A stretch of 64,000 nt of DNA from Massilia sp. Root351 (GTDB lineage Bacteria > Pseudomonadota > Gammaproteobacteria > Burkholderiales > Burkholderiaceae_D): the NCBI RefSeq assembly GCF_001425045.1, contig NZ_LMDJ01000001.1, positions 1,095,590 through 1,159,589 on the forward strand, written 5' to 3'. Made by a program: the position numbers and the translations under genes. The notes below the pieces were generated by a model, which did no database searches, had not been told where the DNA came from, and worked only from the letters and a program-made list of their open reading frames with translations. Positions 42,451 through 50,605 of the stretch are shown here, one piece after another. Numbering within the stretch: the first letter of the stretch is position 1; each line of letters begins with the position of its first letter.

Positions 42451-43089
42451 TCAAGTACTTGCGGCCAGGCGCGGCCGCTCGGTGTAGAACCTGGCGCTTG
42501 CCGCCGAGGCCACGCCGGAGTAGGCGGTTTGGGCGGCGACACCCGAGAAAGCGGCCTGCGCCGCCACACCGGAAAAGGCCGTTTCAGCGGCCACGCCGGA
42601 AAATGCCGCCTGGGCTGCGGCGCCCGAGAACGCCGTCTTTGCGGCCACGCCCGAGAATGCAGCCTGCGCGGCCACGCCCGAGAAGGCCGCCTGCTTGGCC
42701 GCGCCGCGTGCGTAGTCTTCGCCAAAAGTGGTTTCGTACAGTTCCTTCATGCGCTCGCCTACCCGGTGGTGCGCTTGCACGTCGTCCTCCCCGCGCAGGC
42801 CGATGTAGGGGAAGTGATGCAGGAAGTAGCCGAACACCGTGTCGCAGTCGGCCGCATATTTCATGGTGTCCAGGATGTGGTAGTGCCAGAAGGTATCGAC
42901 GTCCACCAGCGGCGCGGTCTGTTCATGAGGAAACTTTTTCATCAGGATCAGGAAGCGGCGGTATTCAAACTCGATGGCGTTGGCACGGTCCAGCGTCCAG
43001 CCCTCGCCGGATTGCTCGTGCATCAGCTTGACCTTGATCGGTTCCAGGTCCAGGTCCGCAATAGCCTTGAAGTCGTCGTTCGAATTCAT
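42451..43089 (-). CDS. GRDP-like domain protein with 7-copy AFSGVA repeat tail (paralogue B)
   Basis: A 212-residue paralogue of the gene at 41394-42218. Residues 1-129 align without gaps with A (about 20 differences, roughly 84 % identity), including WHYH at 68-71, Cys82 and HHFPYIG. The tail differs: seven nonapeptides of type AAFSGVAAQ at residues 134-196, the last one TAYSGVASA. The C-terminus FYTERPRLAAST shares YTxRPR with A. It has no signal peptide. AAAGGA lies 8 nt upstream of the ATG. It is separated from A by 232 bp and from the upstream kinase gene by 133 bp, all on the same strand. Confidence 0.85.
   Translation of the reverse strand: MNSNDDFKAIADLDLEPIKVKLMHEQSGEGWTLDRANAIEFEYRRFLILMKKFPHEQTAPLVDVDTFWHYHILDTMKYAADCDTVFGYFLHHFPYIGLRGEDDVQAHHRVGERMKELYETTFGEDYARGAAKQAAFSGVAAQAAFSGVAAKTAFSGAAAQAAFSGVAAETAFSGVAAQAAFSGVAAQTAYSGVASAASARFYTERPRLAAST
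42502..42690 (-). repeat. Coding tandem repeat array, AFSGVA type
   Basis: Seven 27-bp units encoding [AT]A[FY]SG[VA]A plus two linker residues, inside paralogue B. The period differs from the superunits of paralogue A although the N-terminal domains are close, so the tails were amplified separately. Confidence 0.88.
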
Positions 43090-43222
43090 GTGGTCGTTCC
43101 TTTTCAAAGGTGGAGGGGTGTTGCAGGAACGATTCTGACCACTTGTGCCGGCTTGCTATTGAGAATTCTCAACCTTTTCTCGGGAAATTCCTATTCGCAA
43201 CAGGAATGTCCTAGACGAATGT

Positions 43223-45037
43223 TCAGACGGTTCCGAGACGGTGCGGGAAGGCGGCGGCGCCATGGCTGACCGGCACGGTGACCAGCACGGTGGTGCCGGC
43301 GTTGGGCGCGCCGGTGATGGTGCAGGTGCCGCCCAGGATGCTGACGCGCTCCTCGATACCGACCAGGCCGAAGGAGCCGAACTTGTTGCGGCTGCGGTCG
43401 TGCAGTCCGACGCCATTGTCGCTGATGCTCATGCTGAGCACGCCGTCCTGGCGCCGCAGTTCCACCCGCACCAGGCTGGCGTGCGCGTGCTGCAGGATGT
43501 TGCTCAGGGATTCCTGCAGGATGCGGAAGTAGGCGATGGCGCACTTGTCGTCGATGCCCAGGTCGATGTCGGCGTTGTGTTCGATCAGCTCGCACACCAG
43601 GCCGCTGCGCTGGCGGAACTGGCCGATCTGCCATTCCACCGCCGCGCTCAGGCCCAGGTCCAGCACGTTCGGCCGCAAGTCATTGATGATCTGGCGCACG
43701 CTCTTGATGGTGTTGTCGATCTGCGCCAGCGTGCAGCGCGCGCGCTCGTGCAGGCGCGCGTGGCGGTGGCTGGTGCGGGTGGTCAGCACATCGGCCTCGA
43801 TGCGCAGCGCCAGCAGATTTTGTCCCAGGTCGTCGTGGATTTCGCGCGCGATGCGCTTGCGCTCCTCTTCCTTGATTTGTTCGGCGTGCGCGGCCAGGCG
43901 GCGCAGCTTGTGGTGCGACAGCTGCAGCTTGGCCTGGCTCTCGCGCAGTTCGCGTGTCATGGCCTTGGCCATGCGGATGGCGCGCAGGCGCGACGAGGAC
44001 AAGGTATGGAACAGCGCGTAGATCAGCATGGTGCCGGCAAAGCCGGTCAGCAGCGCCAGCCAGGGCAGGAATACGTCGACCCGCGAATACAGTGAGCTCA
44101 TCGGCGCGGTGAATCGGGCCTGCCATTGGCGGCCGTTGAAGTCGATCGGCAGCACGCAGGTGATCAGGCGTTCGGTTGTGGCGCTGGCGCCGTCGGTGTC
44201 GGCACTGTCGTACAGCAGCGCGCCGCCGCTGGCCGGGCTGCCTTCGCTCACGTCCTGCAGTGTCAGGCGCGCGTTGCGCACCGGGATTTCGGCCAGCGCC
44301 TCGGACACCAGCCGGTGCACGCTGAAGCCTATGCCGACCGAGCCGACATAGGCGGCGCGCCGCTCGGATACGGTGTTGACCGGCATGTCCGGACGGTACA
44401 CCGGCAGGCGCATGGCCAGCGCCTGGCGGTTGGGCAGGGTATCGAAGCCGATCGGCAGGCCGGAGGCGCTGAGCATGCCGGTGTCGCGCGACAGCGCCAG
44501 CGATTCCGCCACCGCTGGCCGTGCCGCGATATCGACGCCGAATTTCGCCTCCAGGCCGGCCATCGGTTCCATCAGCGACAGGATGGCCGCATCGCCCTGG
44601 CCGGCGTCGGGTTTCAGCACCAGTTCCGGGTAGCCGTCCACGCCGGGCCGTGCGCTGTCGCGCACGTGCTGCTCGAAGGCGGCGCGCTGGCCGGCCGGCA
44701 CATGTTGAGCGAAATTAATACTGACGATGGCGGGAAAATTGCGGGGCAGGTCCAGCCCCCGCACGTAGCGGTGGAAATTTTCGCGCGTGATCGCGTCCGC
44801 CGACTGGAAGAAGCTGGCCGTGCCGCGCAGCACGTCGGTGTAGGCTTTGATGCCGGTGGCGATGTTGAATTGGCTGCTGCGTGCCTGAGTGCGGAAGCGT
44901 TCGCTCGCCTCGGCCTGCAGCGAGTTGGAGGTGAACGCATGCAGCGCCACGCCCACACCGAGCGAGAGCAGCAGTCCTGTCCACCACAATGGCTGGGTCG
45001 GGGAGAACAGTTTTTTTCTTGCGATCAAGGCGCGCAT
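43223..45037 (-). CDS. CHASE-domain sensor histidine kinase, HisKA_3 (NarX/UhpB) type
   Basis: A 604-residue inner-membrane kinase. One segment lies at about 18-38, a periplasmic CHASE-like domain runs over about 60-270 (YTDVLRGTASFFQSADAITRENFHRYV and DIAARPAVAESLALSRDTGM are typical, cited in part), and a second segment lies near 320-345. The HisKA_3 site REIHDDLGQNLLAL (His near 400) and an HATPase domain with SDNGVGL and GSFGLVGIEERV follow. These kinases normally pair with a NarL/LuxR-type response regulator, which is absent nearby. It is transcribed in the same direction as the repeat-tail genes, 133 bp upstream of them. Confidence 0.88.
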   Translation of the reverse strand: MRALIARKKLFSPTQPLWWTGLLLSLGVGVALHAFTSNSLQAEASERFRTQARSSQFNIATGIKAYTDVLRGTASFFQSADAITRENFHRYVRGLDLPRNFPAIVSINFAQHVPAGQRAAFEQHVRDSARPGVDGYPELVLKPDAGQGDAAILSLMEPMAGLEAKFGVDIAARPAVAESLALSRDTGMLSASGLPIGFDTLPNRQALAMRLPVYRPDMPVNTVSERRAAYVGSVGIGFSVHRLVSEALAEIPVRNARLTLQDVSEGSPASGGALLYDSADTDGASATTERLITCVLPIDFNGRQWQARFTAPMSSLYSRVDVFLPWLALLTGFAGTMLIYALFHTLSSSRLRAIRMAKAMTRELRESQAKLQLSHHKLRRLAAHAEQIKEEERKRIAREIHDDLGQNLLALRIEADVLTTRTSHRHARLHERARCTLAQIDNTIKSVRQIINDLRPNVLDLGLSAAVEWQIGQFRQRSGLVCELIEHNADIDLGIDDKCAIAYFRILQESLSNILQHAHASLVRVELRRQDGVLSMSISDNGVGLHDRSRNKFGSFGLVGIEERVSILGGTCTITGAPNAGTTVLVTVPVSHGAAAFPHRLGTV

Positions 45038-45142
45038 TTCCCCAGGCAGCTACATGAAAAAGTTGATTGAATATATAGACGGCCAATTGATTCCGTCAAG
45101 TACGTTCTATTGTATTTTCGGCCATCTGTTGCGCCGCCACGC

Positions 45143-45168
45143 AAAAAAGAACCGCCCGGAGGCGGTTC
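45143..45168 (-). terminator. Rho-independent terminator after glnS
   Basis: GAACCGCC-CGGA-GGCGGTTC with A6 on its left side (U6 on the minus-strand transcript), 25 nt past the glnS stop. Confidence 0.85.
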
Positions 45169-45192
45169 TCTAAACAGGTATGCAGTTGGTAT

Positions 45193-46965
45193 TTATTTGG
45201 CGGACCAACCGTCTTTCAGGGTGACTATGCGGTTGAACACCGGCTTGCCCGGCTGGCTGTCGACCCGGTCGGCGACGAAATAACCGTGCCTTTCAAACTG
45301 GAAGCGCTGGTCGGGCGCGGTATCTTTCATGCCCGGCTCCAGGTAGGCGGTCACGGTTTCCAGGGCGTTCGGATTCAGCGCGGCCAGGAAATCCTTGCCG
45401 CCGGCGTCAGGCTGCGGGTCGGTGAACAGGCGGTCGTACAGGCGGACTTCGGCCTCCAGCGCGGTGGCCGCCGAGACCCAGTGGATGTTGCCCTTGACCT
45501 TGTAGGTGTCGGAACCCGGGGTGCCGGACTTGCTGTCCTCGAAGTACTTCACGCGCACGGCGGTGACCTTGCCGTTCTCGTCCTTGTCGTAGCCGGTGCA
45601 TTCGGTCACGAAACCGTGGCGCAGGCGCACGCGGCTGCCGGGCTGGTCGCCGATCGGCGGGTAGTAGCGGAAATAGCCCTTGCTCGGCGCTTCCATGAAG
45701 TCCTCTTCCTCGATCCACAGCTCGCGCGTGAAGGGGAAGGTGCGCACGCCCATCTCCGGGTGGTGCGGATGGACCGGCGAAGTGCAGGCTTCGCTTTGGC
45801 CGTCAGGATAGTTTTCCACGATCAGCTTGAGCGGGCGCAGCACGGCGGTGGCGCGCGGCGCTTTCGGGTCCAGGTCTTCGCGCAGGCAGCCTTCCAGCGT
45901 GCTCATGTCGATCCAGCCGTCCGACTTGGTCACGCCGATGCGCTCGCAGAACAGCTGGATCGCTTCCGGCGTGTAGCCGCGGCGGCGCAGGCCGACGATG
46001 GTGGGCATGCGCGGATCGTCCCAGCCGGTCACCACTTTTTCGTCCACCAGCTGGCGCAGCTTGCGCTTGGAAGTGATCACGTAGGTCAGGTTCAGGCGCG
46101 AGAATTCATACTGCTTCGGCACCGGCAGCTTGAAGAAGCCGCCCGCCGACAGGGTTTCCAGCAGCCAGTCGTAGAACGGGCGGTGGTCCTGGAATTCCAG
46201 CGTGCAGACCGAATGGGTGATGTTTTCCAGCGCGTCCGAAATCGGGTGCGTGTAGTCGTACATCGGGTAGATGCACCAGGCGTCGCCGGTGCGCACGTGA
46301 TGCTCGTGGCGGATGCGGTAGATCGCCGGATCGCGCATATTCATGTTCGGCGAGGACATCGCGTCTTCGCTGATCTTGGCGCGCAGGATGTGCTCGCCAT
46401 TCGCGTACTTGCCGGCCTTCATGTCGCGGAACATCTGCAGCGATTCGGCGCGCGGGCGGTCGCGGAACGGCGAGTTCTTGCCGGGGGTGTTGAAATTGCC
46501 CCGGTTGGCCGCCATGTCGTCGGCGCTCTGGCTGTCCACGTAGGCGTAGCCTTGCTCGATCAGGTATTCGGCCATGGCATACAGCTGGTCGAAGTAGTCC
46601 GACGCGTGGTGCAAATGGTGCTCGACGCCGGACGGGCCTTGCCAGTCCCAGCTGAAGCCCAGCCATTGCACGCTGTCCTTGATGGTGTCGACGTATTCCT
46701 GTTCTTCTTTTTCCGGATTGGTGTCGTCGAAGCGCAGGTGGCAGCGGCCGTTGTAGTCGCGCGCCAGGCCGAAATTCAGGCAGATCGATTTGGCGTGGCC
46801 GACGTGCAGGTAGCCGTTCGGCTCCGGCGGGAAGCGCGTGATGACGCCCGGCAGGCCGTCACGGGCGTGCGCGCCGGAAGCCAGGTCGGCTTCGATGATG
46901 GCGCGCAGGAAGTTGGACGGCAATGCCGGTGCGGCAGGGGCGGTATTTTTTTTGTCGTTGCTCAT
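45193..46965 (-). CDS. glnS: Glutaminyl-tRNA synthetase
   Basis: A 590-residue class I synthetase charging tRNA(Gln). The HIGH-class site is PPEPNGYLHVGHAKS (HVGH at 54-57), and the KMSKS equivalent is ITSKRKLRQL. The Gln-specific catalytic region (RFDDTNPEKEEQEYVDTIK) and the two C-terminal anticodon-binding beta-barrels are all present, so the gene is complete. The start MSNDKKNTAPA adds a short Lys/Ala-rich leader. It is divergent from the J-domain operon across 132 bp. Confidence 0.96.
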   Translation of the reverse strand: MSNDKKNTAPAAPALPSNFLRAIIEADLASGAHARDGLPGVITRFPPEPNGYLHVGHAKSICLNFGLARDYNGRCHLRFDDTNPEKEEQEYVDTIKDSVQWLGFSWDWQGPSGVEHHLHHASDYFDQLYAMAEYLIEQGYAYVDSQSADDMAANRGNFNTPGKNSPFRDRPRAESLQMFRDMKAGKYANGEHILRAKISEDAMSSPNMNMRDPAIYRIRHEHHVRTGDAWCIYPMYDYTHPISDALENITHSVCTLEFQDHRPFYDWLLETLSAGGFFKLPVPKQYEFSRLNLTYVITSKRKLRQLVDEKVVTGWDDPRMPTIVGLRRRGYTPEAIQLFCERIGVTKSDGWIDMSTLEGCLREDLDPKAPRATAVLRPLKLIVENYPDGQSEACTSPVHPHHPEMGVRTFPFTRELWIEEEDFMEAPSKGYFRYYPPIGDQPGSRVRLRHGFVTECTGYDKDENGKVTAVRVKYFEDSKSGTPGSDTYKVKGNIHWVSAATALEAEVRLYDRLFTDPQPDAGGKDFLAALNPNALETVTAYLEPGMKDTAPDQRFQFERHGYFVADRVDSQPGKPVFNRIVTLKDGWSAK

Positions 46966-47049
46966 GTAAGCGGCAGGGAAAAGGGGGCTAATTCCGGGCA
47001 TTTTACCGTACCGAAGCGGCCCGGCGGGACGGCGGATGCTTTTCTATAG

Positions 47050-47055
47050 GATAAT
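47050..47055 (+). promoter_or_regulatory. Possible -10 box before the J-domain operon
   Basis: GATAAT lies 42 bp upstream of the J-domain start in the divergent glnS region. No clear -35 hexamer is seen. Confidence 0.35.
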
Positions 47056-47097
47056 TCGTCTTTGCATCACGGCATACAACCCTACGGAGTTTCCCAA

Positions 47098-47391
47098 ATG
47101 GAAAATTTATATAACGTGCTGGGTGTGGCGCCTAACGCCTCTGACGAGGAAATCAAGAAGGTTTACCGGTCGCTGGCCATGCGCTACCACCCGGACCGCA
47201 ATCCCGCCCCCGGGGCCGAAGTGCGCTTCAAGGCCATCACCAAGGCCTACGAAATCCTGTCGGACCCGGTCAAGCGCGAGGAATACAACCAAAGCGTGAA
47301 CCACCGCATCATTATCGACCCGGAAGCCGAAGCTTACCAGCTATGGCGTTCCGTGTTCGGCCTGCACGGCGTGAACCTGCCGGCAGCGTAG
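47098..47391 (+). CDS. J-domain (DnaJ) protein, first gene of an uncharacterised operon
   Basis: A 97-residue J-domain-only protein (type III/C). [34 protein letters not shown] contains the HPD motif needed to stimulate DnaK ATPase, and [18 protein letters not shown] is the last J-domain helix. It has no zinc or glycine-rich region, so it likely recruits DnaK to a specific partner. The partner may be one of the three downstream proteins. GGAG lies upstream of the ATG. Eighteen bp separate it from the next gene. Confidence 0.9.
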   Translation: MENLYNVLGVAPNASDEEIKKVYRSLAMRYHPDRNPAPGAEVRFKAITKAYEILSDPVKREEYNQSVNHRIIIDPEAEAYQLWRSVFGLHGVNLPAA

Positions 47392-47409
47392 TCTAGAAAA
47401 GAGAACAAC

Positions 47410-47925
47410 ATGAGCAGAAGAGTACATCCCGAATTCGCCTACCAGTCGCGTGAGCTGGAAGGCCAGATCGAAGGCATCCTGGGCGACCCGCCCGACCACA
47501 AGAACTACAAGATGATGCTGAACGCGCTGATGTCGGAGTACGCCGGCGGCGGTGGCATCGAGGACGTCAACATGATGGCGTTCGCGCTGGTGGACGTGAT
47601 CAAGTTCGACAACCCGAAAGCGCTGCTGGCCGAAGCGCAGGACTATGAAGAGGGCGACCCGGCGCGCGTGTTCGCGCTGGTGTCGGCCGCCGACGGCGAG
47701 CCGGCCAGGATGCTGGCCGCCATCGAACAGAATTTCCCGGACATCGGCCGCCAGGCCATCATCACGGCCTGCCTGCACAAGCACCCGCGCCTGTGGGACG
47801 ACGACGATACCTCGCTCGAGCAGCTGGCGGCCGGCGACGACGGCGACGATGAAGACGACTACGACGAAGCAGGCGAAGCCACCGACGACTTCGCCCAGAT
47901 GTTCGACCAGGAAGGAGACCGCTGA
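47410..47925 (+). CDS. Acidic uncharacterised protein of the J-domain operon
   Basis: A 171-residue soluble protein. The first 100 residues are mainly helical (QSRELEGQIEGILGD, MMLNALMSEYAG). The C-terminus is strongly acidic (about 130-171, mostly Asp/Glu), ending FAQMFDQEGDR, which suggests a charged binding tail. Its stop TGA overlaps the next gene's ATG (TGATG), so they are probably translationally coupled. I do not recognise the family. The link to the J-domain protein comes only from the operon layout. Confidence 0.78.
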   Translation: MSRRVHPEFAYQSRELEGQIEGILGDPPDHKNYKMMLNALMSEYAGGGGIEDVNMMAFALVDVIKFDNPKALLAEAQDYEEGDPARVFALVSAADGEPARMLAAIEQNFPDIGRQAIITACLHKHPRLWDDDDTSLEQLAAGDDGDDEDDYDEAGEATDDFAQMFDQEGDR

Positions 47926-48713
47926 TGACTGACAACGCATCCAACAGCAACCTGCCCGCGCTGAGCAAGCAGGTGACCGAACTGGTGCTGGCCGGCTCGC
48001 TGGGCCACGCCGAGCAAGCCTTTGCCGAAGCGGCCGACCAGTTCGGCGACTACGCGGTGACCGAGGTGCTCAACACCATCCCGCCGCAAGTGACCGCGCT
48101 GCACCTGGCCGGCTTCGACGGTGGCAAGATGTCGCTGGCAACCCTGCTGGTGCCGCCCAAGGCCTGGGCCGACAGCCTGGCCTTCTTCGCCGCCACCTTT
48201 CCCGACGACCTGATCGAAGACGACCCGGAGCGCCTGGCCGAGCAGCTGTTCGCCCACATCCACGGTGTGGTGTTCTCCACCGAGGACGAAGCGCGCCGCG
48301 AAGAGCTGCTGCAGGCGGCCTCGGCCACCGACCATGGCTGCACCGCATTCGCCGTGCTGTTCTCGATGGCGCCCAAGGAAATCCTGGAAGTGGCCGGCGA
48401 GATCATCTCGAAAGGTCCCTACGTGAGCGGCCTGACCTCGGCCGACAATGATGTGGTGCCGCTGGCCGTGGCGCTGGCGCAAGCCAGCGAAGACGGCTGG
48501 GACCGCGCGCTGTTCGAGCTGTTCCCGGACTTCCGCCACAGCGCCGACCTGGCCGACGCCGAGTTCAGCGATGACCCGGACGACGAGCCGAAGTTCCTGC
48601 AGCGCAGCACCAAGGAACTGCTGTACCGCCTGCGCAAGCAAGTGCCGAGCACCCGCAGCGCACCGAAAGCGGCCAGCACGCGCCGTTCCATCGGCACGGG
48701 GATCTTCTCCTGA
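47925..48713 (+). CDS. Uncharacterised helical protein of the J-domain operon
   Basis: A 262-residue soluble protein, mainly Ala/Leu/Glu-rich helices (TELVLAGSLGHAEQAFAEAADQFG, EEARREELLQAASATDHG cited in part) with a basic C-terminus (YRLRKQVPSTRSAPKAASTRRSIG). Its ATG overlaps the stop of the gene before it, and its stop overlaps the ATG of the next gene, both by TGATG. It contains no metal or nucleotide motif. The repeat-like helices could form an alpha-solenoid scaffold; this is a guess from pattern alone. Confidence 0.78.
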   Translation: MTDNASNSNLPALSKQVTELVLAGSLGHAEQAFAEAADQFGDYAVTEVLNTIPPQVTALHLAGFDGGKMSLATLLVPPKAWADSLAFFAATFPDDLIEDDPERLAEQLFAHIHGVVFSTEDEARREELLQAASATDHGCTAFAVLFSMAPKEILEVAGEIISKGPYVSGLTSADNDVVPLAVALAQASEDGWDRALFELFPDFRHSADLADAEFSDDPDDEPKFLQRSTKELLYRLRKQVPSTRSAPKAASTRRSIGTGIFS

Positions 48714-49585
48714 TGCTGCCGGCTTTAGTCAAGGAAAGCCTGCCGCGCCTGGTGCGCGCCATCAAGCTGCTGCCGGGCGACGGCCGCCCGGACGCGGCGG
48801 TCATCCTGGCCGACGAGTTGACCGGCATCACCGCCATGGTGGCCGAGAAATTCACCAACGACCGCACCGCCGACGGCATCGCGCGCGCGCTGCAGCTGGC
48901 GGTGGGCGGCGTGTCGCTGGGGCTGGAGCAGGTGCTGAGCGTGGACAGCGACGCGGCGGCGCTGGATTTCCTGGTCGATAACGGCGCCGAGGCGGCCTTC
49001 CAGGCCGGTTTCCGCCTGATCAAGGACCTGGCCGCCATGCCGGAGGACTCGCTGGTGGGCGAATACGACCAGGACCCGGTGTATGCCCAAAGGCGCTTGC
49101 GCGACTTGTTTGTCGATATCTGCCTGGCCGACCCGAACCAGAACTGGAACGGGCATGAGCGCTACCAGGTGCTGCTCAAGCAGCGCAAGGAAGTGCAGGC
49201 CATCGTACGCCTGGCGGGCTGGCTGCGCCGCCACCACGACAACGGCCCGGTGACGGACACCGACCTGAACGCCGAAGGCGTGATCGCACTGGCCATCATC
49301 TTTGCGGTGGAAGGCGGCGGGCGCATCGTGGCGCGCACCGGGCAGAAGGAGTTCGAACGCTTCGTCAAGGCGGTGCGCAAGGCCAAGCCGGACTTCGAGG
49401 CGGGCTGGGCCGCACTGGTGGCCAAGGTGCCGGTGCAGCACCACGCGGTGCTGCTGGACCGCATTGCCGTCTACCGCAGCAATTGCACGGTGCTGCAGCA
49501 TATCCCGGGCCGCACCGCCATGAAGACCCTGTTCGCCGAGCTGGAGAATTACGCCGGCTCCGAACTCGAAGCCGACTACGGCTAG
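48713..49585 (+). CDS. Uncharacterised helical protein of the J-domain operon
   Basis: A 290-residue soluble protein starting MLPALVKESLPRLVRAIKLL. It is predicted almost all helical and shows no recognised motif. Segments such as QVLLKQRKEVQAIVRLAGWLRRHHDNG suggest packed helical repeats. Its ATG overlaps the preceding stop (TGATG), and the following gene starts 4 bp beyond its stop. Together the four proteins form a tight cassette that I cannot match to a known system. Confidence 0.78.
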   Translation: MLPALVKESLPRLVRAIKLLPGDGRPDAAVILADELTGITAMVAEKFTNDRTADGIARALQLAVGGVSLGLEQVLSVDSDAAALDFLVDNGAEAAFQAGFRLIKDLAAMPEDSLVGEYDQDPVYAQRRLRDLFVDICLADPNQNWNGHERYQVLLKQRKEVQAIVRLAGWLRRHHDNGPVTDTDLNAEGVIALAIIFAVEGGGRIVARTGQKEFERFVKAVRKAKPDFEAGWAALVAKVPVQHHAVLLDRIAVYRSNCTVLQHIPGRTAMKTLFAELENYAGSELEADYG

Positions 49586-49588
49586 GCC

Positions 49589-50605
49589 ATGAGCTTGCGC
49601 CTGCACCGCCGCAGTGCCGGCTGCCGTCCTGCGGTGGCTAGGCGGACGCGGGCGCAGGCAAGCGCGCTGGCCCTGGCGCTGTTGCTTGCCGTGATGCTGG
49701 CGCTGGCGCCCGCGGCCGCGTCCGCGCAGGCAGCTCCCGTCCCTGCCGCGCCCGCCCCAGCGGTGCAAACCGTGCGCCACCAGACCCCGCAGAACAACTT
49801 CGACGCCAGCCTGTTGCGCATGCTGGCACTGGCGCTCGACAAGGCGCCCGGCGCCTATGCGCTGGAGCAGTGGGGCGGCCGGATGGAGCGCGGCCGCTCG
49901 GTGCAGGAAGTCATGCTCGGGCGCAATCTCGACGTGCTGTGGGCGGTGACCACGCGCGAGCGCGAGCGGCAGATGCGGCCGGTGCGCATACCGCTGGACA
50001 AGGGCTTGTCCGGCTGGCGCCTCGCCCTGATCATGCAGCAGCACAGCGCCCGTTTCTCCGCCGTGCGCCGGCTGGACGACCTGGCCGACTTCACGGCGGG
50101 ACAGGGCTACGGCTGGGCAGAGGGCCAGATCTGGCGCGCCAACGGATTGCCGGTGGTGACTGGCAACAGCAGCGAAAGCCTGCACGCCATGCTGGCCGCC
50201 GGCCGTTTCGACTATTTCCCGCGCGCGCTGGGCGAAGCGGTGCGCGAGTCCGACCAGTTCGCCGCCCGCGGCATCGTGGCCGCGCCGGGCTTCGTGCTGC
50301 ACATGCAGTCGGCGGTCTATTTCTTCGTCAACAACAACAACCACGCACTGGCCGCCGCGATCGAGCAGGGCTTGCGCAGCGCGATGCAGGACGGCTCCTT
50401 CGACAAGCTGTTCCGCGAGCTGAACGACAGCGCCATCGAGCGCGCCAGGCTGGCGCAGCGGCACGTGATCGAGCTGGCCAATCCCGAACTTCCGCCGGAA
50501 ACCCCGCTGGCCGACAAAAGCCTGTGGTTTGTGCCGGAGCGCGTCCGCAGCGAGGCCGCTAACGAGGTTCGGCCTCCTCGGCAGCGGCCCGCGCCAGTGC
50601 AATGA
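49589..50605 (+). CDS. Periplasmic solute-binding-like protein (SBP family 3 type)
   Basis: A 338-residue exported protein with a signal segment (about 25-47, ending ASAQAAP), followed by a Pro/Ala linker. The domain from about 60-300 resembles the extracellular solute-binding family 3 (LDVLWAVTTRERERQMRPVRIPL, WRLALIMQQHS, GQGYGWAEGQIWR), but the ligand residues are not clear. No ABC permease or ATPase is nearby. It starts 4 bp after the J-domain operon, so it may be cotranscribed, and it overlaps the LysR gene by 47 bp at the 3' end. Confidence 0.72.
   Translation: MSLRLHRRSAGCRPAVARRTRAQASALALALLLAVMLALAPAAASAQAAPVPAAPAPAVQTVRHQTPQNNFDASLLRMLALALDKAPGAYALEQWGGRMERGRSVQEVMLGRNLDVLWAVTTRERERQMRPVRIPLDKGLSGWRLALIMQQHSARFSAVRRLDDLADFTAGQGYGWAEGQIWRANGLPVVTGNSSESLHAMLAAGRFDYFPRALGEAVRESDQFAARGIVAAPGFVLHMQSAVYFFVNNNNHALAAAIEQGLRSAMQDGSFDKLFRELNDSAIERARLAQRHVIELANPELPPETPLADKSLWFVPERVRSEAANEVRPPRQRPAPVQ

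Noticed and set aside
42502..42690. Possible CRISPR array
   Set aside because: Contiguous 27-bp coding units with no spacers.
41394..43089. Assignment of the repeat-tail pair as a modified-peptide (RiPP) cluster
   Set aside because: No modifying enzyme, protease or transporter is adjacent and no signal or short leader is visible; kept only as one possibility.
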